From Microstegium vimineum (Eukaryota > Streptophyta > Magnoliopsida > Poales > Poaceae), in contig CM039137.1 in NCBI GenBank assembly GCA_022036555.1, positions 28,637,535-28,701,534 on the forward strand: a stretch of 64,000 nucleotides of DNA, written 5' to 3'. Every line of letters starts with the position of its first letter. Position 1 is the stretch's first letter. A model generated the notes under the pieces. It had not been told where the DNA came from. It did no database searches and was given only the letters and a program-made list of their open reading frames with translations. Positions 36,301 through 46,163 of the stretch are shown here, piece by piece. The position numbers and the translations under genes were made by a program.

Positions 36301-37596
36301 TTTAGGACACGCTTTATTTAGACTAGTGTAGTCTACACACATCCTATCCTTCCCATTCTTTTTCTTTACAAGCACGGGGTTAGCTAACCACTCGGGATGA
36401 TGCACCTCCTTGATGAATCCGGCCTTCAAAAGCTTGTCGACCTCCTCCCCGATGATCCTGCGCTTCTCCTCGTCGAAGTGGCGCAGGCGTTGCTTCACCG
36501 GTTTGGACCCGGCTCGGATATCCAAGGAGTGCTCGACGACCTCCCTCGGAATGCCCGGCATATCCGAGGGACTCCATGCGAACATGTCGGCATTCGCATG
36601 GAGAAAGTCGACGAGCACTGCTTCCTATTTGGGCTCGAGGGTGGCACTGATCGTCAGTGCCTTCCCATCCGCGAGGCCGGGGTCGAGCGGGATGGTCTTT
36701 GTGTCCTCCGCCGGCTTGAAGTTGCCAGCGTGGCGCTTGGGGTCGGGGATCTCTCCAGACAAGTCGTCGAGGGCCGCAAGGATAGCCGAATCCTCACGGG
36801 CCTCGACTTTTTCCACGCACTCGACGTCGCAGTCGTATGCGTGCTCGTAGGAGGTGTCGACGGTGATGACCCCCGAGGGCCCCGACATCTTGAGCTTGAG
36901 GTAGGTGTAATTCGGGACCTCCATGAACTTGGCGTATCCTGGTCTACCGATGATGGCGTGGTAGGTGCCTCGCCACGCGACCACCTCGAAGGTCAGCTCT
37001 TCCTTTCGGAAGTTCGAGGGGACGCCGAAACAGACCGGTAGCTTGATGCGGCCGATCGGGAGTGCCTTCTTCCCCGGGACGATCCTGTGGAATCCCCCCG
37101 CACTGGGCAGCAGCATGGTCCTCGGGATCCCCAGGAGGTCGAGGGTCTCGGCGTAGATGATGTTGAGGCTGCTCCCCCCATCCATGAGCACCTTGGTGAG
37201 GCGGGTGTTGAGGATGATCGGGTCGACGACGAGCGGGTAAGCCCCCGCGTTGGGGACGTGCTCGGGGTGGTCGTCCTGATCGAAGGTGATCGGTGTGTGG
37301 GACCAGTCGAGGTACCGCGGGGCCTAGGCCCGAACGGAGAAAACTTCTCGACGCTCCCTCTTGCGCTGGCGCGTGGTGAGGCGAGTCGAGGGTCCCTCGT
37401 AGATCATGTAGCAGTCCTGGATCTCGGGGAAGCCCCCTTTTTTGACATCACCCCTGACGTGGGCGTCACAGGGCGGGTCGTCCTTGCCGTCATCTCTCCT
37501 GAGGCCAGGAGGGACGAAGTGCTTTCGGAGCATGCGGCAGTCCTCGAGGCGGTGGTTGGTCGGCCCCATGTGATAGGGGCAAGGCTCCTTCAGCAT
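33388..37596 (-). pseudogene. Gypsy (Tat) pol: protease, RT, RNase H, integrase
   Basis: One minus-strand frame with four in-frame stops. The aspartic protease is around MDGGSSLNIIY (37190). The reverse transcriptase begins about 36618 (KKKNGKDRMCVDYTSLNKACP, FLDAYSGYHQI), with YVDD at about 36042-36031. An RNase H has YFDGS near 35175, and Tat elements carry two RNase H-like domains. The integrase shows a CQGCQF zinc motif and catalytic D (GLDMVG, 34224), D (TDNGTQF) and E (GQVERA, 33939), followed by the GPFIVAEV...TYKL C-terminal domain. Stops: TAG 37324, TAG 36625, TAA 36064, TAG 33913. The last three fit CAG or CAA glutamine codons by C-to-T change. The frame differs from gag at a C run (37610-37614). 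It cannot make a full polyprotein. Confidence 0.92.
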
Positions 37597-39845
37597 CTTA
37601 TCGAAGACGCCCCCGTCGGGAGGGGCCCTCGAGGCTTACGCTTGTCCGCCGCAGCGACAAGGTCGTCGGGCTCGTCGTCGTGCTCGATGTTGGGCTCGAC
37701 GTTGCGTTGGCCCGGTTGGTTCTTCTTCTTCTTCTTCTTCCGGCCGCCATTGCCGTCGTTGTTCCTTCTGGGCCCATTGTTTCTATTGGGCCCATCATTC
37801 GAGCCCCCGGGCTCCTCCGCCTTGCCTTTCCCCTTCCCTGGGGGAATCTGGAAGAATGCGCCAGCGGCCTCTTCGCCAGCTGCGTAGTTGGCGATGACGT
37901 CCATGAGCTCATTGGCGGTCTTGGGGGTGTTTCGCCCCAGCTCCCGCACCAACTCCTTGCAGGTTGTCCCGGCGATGAACGCCGTGATGACCTCGTGGTC
38001 GGAGATGTGGGTCAGCGCGGTGCGATGCTTCGAGAATCGGCGGGTGAAGGCGCGGAGGGTCTCCCCTGGTTTCTGCTTGCAGTTGCGAAGGTCCCAGGGG
38101 TTGCCCGGCCGCTCGTAGGTGCCCTTGAAGTTGCCCTCGAAGATCCAGACCAGGTCGGACCAGTCCTGTATCAGGTCCGGGGGTAGCTCCTCGAGCCACC
38201 TTCGAGCGGTGTCAGAGAGGAACAACGGGAGTTGCCGGATGATGACGAGTTCATCTTTGGCTCCACCCAGCTGGCATGCCAGCCTGAAGTCGGCAAGCTA
38301 GAGCTCTGGCTTGGTTTCGCCGTTGTACTTGACCAGGCTGGTGGGTGGTCGGAAACGTACGGGCAGGGAGGCCCGCCGGATGGTTCTACCGAAGACTCGG
38401 GGCCTCGACGGCTCTGGAGATCGACATCGGTCTTCGTCGTTGTCGTAGCGCCCACCTCGGTGGGCGCTATAGCCTCGAGCCTCGGCGTCGCCGTACCGAC
38501 GTCGATTGTTCACCCGAGGGGGGAGGTCGTCGACGAGGCGTTCCTGAACTGGTCGTCGCTCGACCTGGCCATGGGGCGCCTTGTTCTGGTGGACGGAGAC
38601 CTCCCGATTTTGTCGAGGGGGCGCTGCTTGTCGCTCGGAGGCAGCCCCTTGACGCCTCGAGGCTGAGCTCTCCGCCTGCTGCACGGTCACAGTTTGGAGA
38701 AGCCCCTGGATTTCGTCCCTGATACGCCGTGCCTGGGGGGTCGATGGCGCCGGCATGTCGCGGAGCAGCATCGCGGCTGCTACGACATTTTGGCTGGCGC
38801 GGTTGAAGACTCGGGATTCGGCGTTCCCCTCCTCGACGATCTCCCGGTGGACTTCCCGGGCCCGCTCGCGAGCTCCTCCACCCTGAGGACGCCCTCGATC
38901 CCGCTCGAGGGCGTGTTCGAGCTGCTGAAGACGCAGGCGCTCCTCCTCGAGCTTGCTAAGAAGCTCTCGGACCTGTGTAATCTGGACGTCGGGGGGTGGA
39001 TCGGCTCTATCAGGACTTGGGGGAATGGCATCTCGAGTCGGTGTGGCGTTGGCCCCTCCTCTTTCTTCGGTGGCTTGCTCATCGACATCGACATCCTCCA
39101 GAGGATAGGCTTGCTCATCGAGGTGCTCATCCAGGTGGAAGCACTCCCGGGTGGAGTCGTAACTCTCGTCGGGAGAGTCCGAGTCGGGGTCGGCGTGGTA
39201 GAAGTGGGGGAAGAGCCTATCCCTTCCTTCCTCCTCCAGGCGCCGCCGTAACGTGCCCCACGTACGGGGCGGTTCTGGCTCGCCCGGTGAAGTGGTGGTG
39301 ACGGGATCGGCCGTCGCCCATGACGGAGTCCATGGAGACTCGTCATATGTATGTATCCGCAGTCCTGCGAAAGCAGAGTAGAGCCCGGTACTGTTGCGGA
39401 GCCCGTATGGGAACGGGTCACGCGGTGGTGATGGGATCGAGGGTGTCGGAGAGGCCACGGGAGCCTCCGGGGACGACGACGTGGCAGAGCCGAAGTCCCG
39501 CTCGGGGAGACGCCCGCCCTCAGCCCACAAGCGTGGGTCAAGCGGACCCCTAGGAGAAGGGGCCGTGTCGCCAACTGGGACCGGGGGAACGACATCCGGC
39601 GCCCCAGAGCTCGCACGACGGCGAGCGCATCGGAGCCGCTCGCGCCTCCTCCTGATCGCAGGCCAGAGACACAAGCGGGGGGACCGTCGCCTGATCCTTG
39701 CCGGCCCCGGCGCAGCGGAGCTGCTGACGTCTAGGCCACGGGCGGAGGGAAAGACTACGAAGTCGCCCTGGTCCGTGGAAACGAACCCTAGACTGCCGAA
39801 CCAGATGACGGTGGAGAACGGGAACGGTGGGATGATAGAATCCAT
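37590..39845 (-). pseudogene. Gypsy (Tat) gag with one nonsense codon
   Basis: The capsid/nucleocapsid precursor begins at the ATG at 39845 (MDSIIPPFPFSTVIW), 38 bases after the primer-binding site. It is open to TAG at 38298, then resumes in the same frame with LADFRLACQLGGA, FLSDTARRWLEELPP, WDLRNCKQKPGETLRAFTRR and the typical Gypsy gag HISDHEVITAFIAGT block. A Lys-rich nucleocapsid-like run follows (GGRKKKKKKNQPG). The TAG replaces a Trp codon (TGG) of the family phrase. The frame ends at 37590, just past a C run where homology passes to the pol frame (MLKEPCPYHMGPTNHRLEDC). Confidence 0.88.
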
Positions 39846-39882
39846 CTGAGAGAGTAGTTCGGAGTTGATCGACACGCGAATC

Positions 39883-39900
39883 CCCCTATCTGGCGCGCCA
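39883..39900 (-). promoter_or_regulatory. Primer-binding site of the Tat element
   Basis: On the minus strand TGGCGCGCCAGATAGGGG lies two bases (GT) inside the right LTR. It starts with TGG as required to pair with a tRNA CCA end. The same kind of GGCGCGCCAG.TAGGGG site is typical of Tat-lineage elements. I do not assign the tRNA. Confidence 0.8.
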
Positions 39901-39902
39901 AC

Positions 39903-41234
39903 TGTCGGTGTTATGACCCGGGGGTCAAGACCACCAACGAGTAAATTTGTATATCGCGTGCTCCCTCTCTCAGACGTGATGCAAGATGGACACAAGGTTT
40001 ATCCTGGTTCGGGCGAAGAAGGCCCTACGTCCAGCGGGGGAGGATGACTTGTATTATCTCGCACCCAAAGTGTGCTCGTACAGGGGGGTACAAGCTGTGT
40101 TACACGGAGTCGGCCACCCGAGGGGTCGATCGAGCGGCGGGGTGTGTGGAGTGTGGAGGTCAGAGCTGAACTGAGGTCCCTGGGAACGAAAGTCCGATCT
40201 CTGAGAACCAAAAGTCCCCTATACTCTACCTCGGCGTCCCCTTTTATAGACCAAGGGGAGGTCGGAGGGTACAGGGTCCTAACTGTAGAAGTATGGGCGG
40301 CGTATCCACGGCACAGTGTTGGCGGAGAGGCGTTGAGCACTGTGGCAGCATGGCCTTCCCGTCCTTCTGGTGTCCCCGGTCGCGGCGGTAGTAGAAGTCG
40401 TCGCAGCACAGCGTCCGTATGCGGGCACGAATCCCACGGCTGAAGCGGGACGGGGCGGACGAGACGGCTTCCGTACCGGAGTTGTTAGAGAGAGAGGGGT
40501 CGAGCCCCCCGGTCGAGGGAGGGTGTCGAGCCCTGCGTGGTTCTGTCGCGTTCCCGAAGTCGTCGTCGAGGGTCGCACTGTTCACTTTCCGAGGGGTACT
40601 GTTGGAGTCCGTACTCGCGTAGTGGCGACAGTGGCGGCGCAGTTGACAGGAGTCGGGGACTTGACAGGGAGTTGGCGGATTTGACAGCAGACGCGGGCGC
40701 CCATGTCGTTAGGTAGGTTCACTTTAACCCATGCCGGGAGCAGTTGGGTTAATCGAGCACCTCGTCCGAGGGTCGTCCGTTCGACCCCTGGTCGAGGGGG
40801 AGGTCGAGGCATCGACGGGGTCGGAGAGGTCGACGTCGAGGTAGAGGTCGGGGTAGAGGTCGGGGGGTCGATCGTTCGACCCCTCGTCCGTCCTTCGTTC
40901 GTCGAGGTGGAGCCGGGGGGTCGTTCGCTCGCCCTCTTGGTCCGTCATCGAGGTGGAGCCCGTCGTCGAGGTGGAGCCGGGGGGTCGTTCGCTCGCCCCC
41001 TCGGTCCGTCGTCGAGGTGGAGCCGGGGGGTCGTTCGCTCGCCCCCTCGGTCCGTCATTTTTCGTCGAAGTGGGCCGGCCCGTGGCTTGTCGCCGCAGCT
41101 AGTGTAGAGGGGGCCCTCGAGTGATGGGCCGCGTCTTACCGAGTAGTGGGCTGGTCCCTGCCTTAAAAATGGTTGCTATGTTTAGCGTTAATTTATCGAA
41201 GGGTTTAGGGTACCCCTTACCTTCGTACCCGACA
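39903..41234 (-). repeat. 5' LTR of the Tat element (right)
   Basis: 1332 bp; plus-strand ends TGTCGGTG and CCGACA. Its TATA box on the minus strand (TATAAAAG, 40248-40241) would drive transcription leftward into gag. It is about 44 bp longer than the left LTR because of one extra copy of a GTCGAGGTGGAGCC-type repeat (about 40960-41055). Confidence 0.93.
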
Positions 41235-41239
41235 ATATG

Positions 41240-43889
41240 ATCAAGAGACTACTTTTAGTAAGTGAATTGAATGGATATATGTCTTGAGATAGTATTCAAG
41301 CAAGTTGATATCAAGTTTGATTCAAATTGAAGAAGCTTAGCTCACTTTGCTCAAATCTGCCATTTAGTAAAAAATCTGAGCTAGCTGTGATCATAGCCAT
41401 GTTTAAGGGATCAAATCTATTTGGATTGGCTTGAAATTTGGTGTGCATGCTCTAAACTTATGGTATTAGTTTCTGTGCAAATTTCATGGGTAATGGATAA
41501 AGGATACTTCGGTTTTGGAGTGGATCTTGTCAACACATGTGCAGCAGTTTTCAGCATGTACCTAGATGGAAAGATGTGAAATCTGGTAGCAATCTATAAC
41601 TCCAATGAAGCTCAAATTTTTATGTCTGCTAGATGACTTAGTGAAGCACATCTCCACCAAAATTCATGGTCATTTAATATGTACTTTGTGAGATATGATA
41701 TATTCTTTGAAGAGTACAAAATCTGCCAGAAAAGTGACAAACATTGGATTGATCTAGAGTCACTAAGATTGAAAGGTCCTCAAGTTGGAATCATATTTAT
41801 AAGTGATTGAGGCACCTATGTTTGATTTTGGTTTGATCTAGAAGCATGACAAGCATTGAGTACAAGGCCATTTGATTATGGAGTGTATTTGACACATGAT
41901 TAGTACTCGAGATGAAGATCAATCAAACAAAGTCATTTCAAGTGAGTATCAAGGATGGTTCTTGGAGAGAGGTCACTTCTCTCTTTTGTAGGGGCTTGCC
42001 GCCTTTTGTAGGTAAACCAAGTGTGGTGCTTGGAAGGCTAACATGGAAGTGGTGATCTAGAGATCATTTGGAGATGCTTAGTTGAAGCTATCAATAGGAT
42101 TGATCAAAAGAAAGCAAGCAACACCCAAAGAGAGAGATGCATGAACTTACATTCAAAGTGGTATCATGTTTTTTTTTCAAGTGGTATCATGATTACAAGT
42201 GGTACATCATTTGGTATTCTCTCATGCAAGCAAAGATCACGAAAGAAGCAAGTCAACCACAACAAGAAAGTGCACTTGATCATTAGTGGGACTCAATTCA
42301 TATGGGTGAAGAGTGGTATTCTAATTGGTATCCTTTGGTTTTCACCATGCTCTAAATTGGACTTCACATTGCTAATTGGAGATGAAAATTGACTATCCTC
42401 TACTCCAACATAGCAAAGGTGAAACTATTTGACATATGCATACATACGTGCTTAGGACTTGATTAGTGCATATAGTCATCCATAGTGATCATTCATTGAA
42501 AATCAAATGATTTTGTTGCTTATAGCCTACCACTATTGCTTGATTGATTATTTGAATCTAGTGGTAGTATATGAGTTTGTTCATGAGCTAGTAAACCCAA
42601 GTACTTGATCTATTTTGTATTGTAATTAAGTGACAAATACAACCTCTATAAGATAACCGCTCAATGCGTGCGAACAAGCTTAGAGAGGGTTTAAACCGGA
42701 CTTGAAAGCTTATGCAAATCATTCTAGTTCAAGTCCAACATAGAAGCTCATGAAGATGAATCTAGTTCAAGCACAAGACAACAATGCAAATGGATATCAA
42801 AATATAACCTTCAAGTGATATCTAGACTTATGCTATCTTTCAAATAGTATCAACTTTCATATTGGTACTTGCAAAAGATGTCTAGTTCTAGCATACATGT
42901 GATATTCCACAAGTATTTCATTCAAGTTATTCTACAAGCGGTATGTCACAAGTGGTATCCTACAAGTTTACAAGTGATCCTCAACTTTAAGTGATCAAAT
43001 CATAGTTCTCTTGATTGGAAAGTCTATTTGGATGACAATTGCTTTGACCACAAGAGAGTTGCCCTACTCAATTGTATAATGGTCAATGATATCACATGAA
43101 GAGTCATCCAATACATATGTGTTAGTGTCCATAAAAAAGTATCAACCATCTACCCTAGTGCAATCTTTGCATCAATAGAGAAGCATACCTTTTATGGAAA
43201 TTGATGACAAATGGGGAGAGATTAGTGAACAAAGATATATTAGTTAATGGACATGCATTATGGTAAAGAGACATGGACATGAACAAGGGAACAAGATTGA
43301 AAGGATCAAAGTCTTGGACTAAGTGATGCACACAAGTAGGGGGAGCGAGCTCATGAACTTGCTTGTTTGCATTTGTTATGTGCATATTCATGTGCTTGCT
43401 TGCATATTGCATAAGTCTTATCTTTATATGGATGCTTGTGTGGTGTATGCTAGTTATAGGTTTTGAATGATGATTTGTTAACTAGCATGCATAGGATGGT
43501 AAGCTAGATCCTTGTTCTCTCATGTGGTATCTAGAAACCTTGCTTCTAATGTTGATCTCATGAGGTTTCTAGTGTTGTTTTTGTGGAATCTAGCTAACCA
43601 TGGTGCTAAGGATGAACTTCAAAGTGCAACTACAATGGGTATCTTCAAAGGTTTATCCTATATCCCTTAGCATCACTTAGTAGTGCTAGCACTCCCACAA
43701 TGTTTATTCATGCATGTGTGCAAAGCTTAACTCAAACCCTTGTAAGCACACATGTAGGGGGAGCTAACACTACCAAGTCGGACTTTATGGCATTTATCCA
43801 AATCTTGGTATAGAGCTTAAATGATGGATAAATGGCATAATGTCCAAAAATAATCTTATTTTCCATATCTTTGTAGAATTGTCATCAAT
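41240..43889 (+). other. Copia internal non-coding DNA
   Basis: AT-rich internal sequence of the SIRE-like element to the right of the Tat insertion. It has no long ORF. Two phrases of the form GAAATTGATGACAAATGGGGAGAG (near 43197) and CAATTACCAAAAAGGGAGAG (near 43886) resemble the end of pol and the LTR border in this family. Confidence 0.6.
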
Positions 43890-43907
43890 TACCAAAAAGG
43901 GAGAGAT
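43890..43907 (+). promoter_or_regulatory. Polypurine tract of the Copia element
   Basis: ACCAAAAAGGGAGAGAT sits immediately before the TG of the 3' LTR at 43908. Purine-rich sequence there primes plus-strand synthesis, and its presence fixes the element's orientation as plus. Confidence 0.8.
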
Positions 43908-46158
43908 TGAAAGGTCCTTGTGTGATTTTGGTAATTGAGTAACAACTTATATGGACTAATATGTGTTTAAGTGATATATACACATGAGATTAGTTCACAG
44001 GTGATTGTGTGATGAAGGAGCTTAATTGCACATGAGACATGACATGGAGTCATGTGACCAAGGTGGAGAAGATCAAGATGAGGCTCGGCTTGATGGACCA
44101 GTTGCAAGTGTGAAGGGCAAGTGAGTGATGCTTGGCGCCGATGGACCGATGCAACGGTGAAGAGCAAGTGAGATCAAGGTCGATGAACCAATACGGTCAT
44201 GTGATGATATGAAGTGGATCATATCATTTGATGATTAATTGGTGCATGTGTTGCATCAACATTGGAGATGGAATGGAATGCGCAAGGCAAAGGTATAACC
44301 ATAGGGCATTCCATTTCACCGGTCATAGGTGTGTAGAGAAGTATATGACCGGGTTTAGGATGGATAGTCGTACTATCAAGAGGGGCAAACTTGTTTGTAT
44401 ATCGGTTATCTAGTGCCACTTGAGCGATCTAACATTGCGATGCATTAGGATCGAGTGACGAGGTGAAAACAAGTGAAAATGCTTTGAAAATGATTGTGAA
44501 AATGCTAACACACATGCACAAGGTAGCGATCATATTTGTGTTGGCACTTGAGAAGCAAAGGAAGAAGAAGGGAGGAGTCTCGGCTGAAAACCGAGCTCCG
44601 GACGCTAGGGTTGCCACGGTCCGGACCATTGGAGATTGCGTCCGGAGGCAAACCCTAGGTCTCGGGTTGTTTGTGAGGTCCGGACGCTGGTCCGAACGCA
44701 GGGGTTTTAGTGGTCCGGACAAATGGTTGTGCGTCCGGTCACCCCCCCACTGTCTGTGCTGAGCTAACCGAGGAGGTCCGAACGTTGTTCGCCGTCCGGA
44801 CGGTGAACTCCGGACGAGCGTCCGGATGAAAATGGCTCTCGGAGAGCTCTCTGCTGAGGTCCGGACGCAACGAGCGTTGGTCCAGACCCTCACTGTTGGT
44901 CGCGTCCGGAGACGCGTAGCGGCGATCGGTGAGCGCGCCAACGAGAAGTTTTAAACGGGCAGGAGTCCGGACGCGCGCAGCATGGTCCGGACCCGCAATG
45001 TTGAGTGCGTCCGGACCCTCTGCAGGAAGCCCATTGAGTGGGCAAAACGGCTAGTTTCGTGGGGGAGTTTATAAATAGCTCTTGGCCGGCCCTTGGGGCT
45101 GGTGGAGCACCTTGTAGATGTGTTGCCCTTAGTTGTGCTTGGTTGAGAGCCCTCTAACTCACTTGTGCTTGCAAGAGTGTGATCCATTTTGCGAGTGAGT
45201 GATCTCTAGTGTGTTACTTTGAGAGATAGCTTCGTGTGGCACTAGGTGATCGTGTTGCAAGCTCGTGGTGCTTGTTACTCTTGAAGGTTGCCACCTCCTA
45301 GACGGCTTGGTGGTTGAGGCTCCATCGAAGCCCGCAAGAAGCTTGTGCGGCGCTCCGAAGAAGTGCTTTGTGAGGGGCATTGTGCTCACCCCGCGGGAGA
45401 TCGCGAAGAGCAACTCTAGTTGAAGGTTTCGTTGAGTGCCCTCATCCTGTGTTGGTTAGGCGGCAACCCTTGCGGGGGTTAGGTGAGTGAGGCCGGTAAA
45501 AATTTGTAAACCTCCAAGTGAGTGAGCCGATATAACGGGGACTAGCTTGGTGGCGACCAAGTGAACCTCGGGAGAAAAATCACCGTGTCAACCTTGTGTA
45601 CATCTTCTCGGTGGTTTGCATTCTCCAAATCACTAGCTTGTATTTACTTTCATATACTTGTGCTAGTGAGTAGTTGTTGCTCTTGTAACTAGTTTAGCTT
45701 GCATGGTTTGCCTAGTTACCTTCTAGCTTGTGTAACTTAGAAGTAGCTCTTGAGTGGCTAATTGGCTTGTGTATCCTTGTTAATCACATTGCTTAGTTTG
45801 TGTAGCTAAGTAAGTTGAGTTCTCTAGTTGACTTGTGTAGTCTTGTTAGAGAGCATTGCTAGTAAGTTTAGGTGCTTTGTGCTTTACTTATTAGTATGGG
45901 TAGGAGCTCCCTTTGTGCTTAAAGTACTAGTTGTTTAGGTTTGTGTGACCTTGCAACTTAGACTTGTTTAGGTGAGCTTCCTACTTTGACATCTTAGTGA
46001 GCCCAATTAATATACTTTGTTAGGTGCTAAAGTTATAGATAGAGGGGTGTAGTCTTGCCTAGACCGATAGTTTTAATTCCGCATTTGTTTCGGTTAGCCA
46101 TTGCGTTTAAGTTTTAGAAAAGACTATTCACCCCTAGTCCGCCATCACGAACCTTTCA
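43908..46158 (+). repeat. 3' LTR of the Copia element, complete
   Basis: 2251 bp from TGAAAGGTCC to ACCTTTCA. It contains a cluster of about 14 near-palindromic GTCCGGAC motifs (44592-45015), then a TATA box TATAAATA at 45070-45077 about 55 bases further on, so the cluster occupies the upstream promoter (U3) position. The last bases CCCCTAGTCCGCCATCACG are characteristic of this LTR family. Confidence 0.92.
45070..45077 (+). promoter_or_regulatory. LTR TATA box
   Basis: TATAAATA in the sequence GGAGTTTATAAATAGCTC, in the middle of the Copia LTR just downstream of the GTCCGGAC cluster. It is probably the retrotransposon's core promoter. Confidence 0.6.
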
Positions 46159-46163
46159 CCGTG

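Larger units (their letters stand above)
25171..41234 (-). mobile_element. Tat-lineage Gypsy LTR retrotransposon, 16 kb
   Basis: Two near-identical LTRs (25171-26458 and 39903-41234) with termini TGTC...GACA bracket the element. A perfect 5 bp duplication ATATG flanks it (25166-25170 and 41235-41239). The sense strand is minus: primer-binding site at 39883-39900, gag 39845-37590, pol 37596-33388, then an antisense gene on plus (28301-32472), then the left (3') LTR. This order, with an extra antisense ORF between integrase and the 3' LTR, is known for Tat relatives such as Grande and RIRE2. By eye the LTRs differ at about a dozen sites over ~1290 bp (~1%), so insertion looks recent. Gag and pol are disrupted, so the copy is non-autonomous. 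Confidence 0.93.
24235..46158 (+). mobile_element. SIRE-like Copia LTR retrotransposon, interrupted by Tat element
   Basis: Both ends begin or end TGAAAGGTCC...CCTTTCA, with a perfect 5 bp duplication CCGTG at 24230-24234 and 46159-46163. The left LTR keeps only its first ~348 bp; the right LTR is complete (43908-46158). The internal DNA has a gag-tail-like remnant (24590-24748) and long non-coding AT-rich DNA (24750-25170 and 41240-43907) of the kind seen in SIRE/Maximus elements. Protease, integrase and reverse transcriptase are absent, so it is non-autonomous. The Tat element 25171-41234 is inserted into it. Over the shared 348 bp I count about 8 differences between the LTRs (~2.3%), making it older than the nested element. 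Confidence 0.9.

Noticed and set aside
44592..45020. GTCCGGAC cluster as a CRISPR-like repeat array
   Set aside because: Spacing is irregular, the motifs are short palindromes inside a plant LTR, and there are no uniform spacers.
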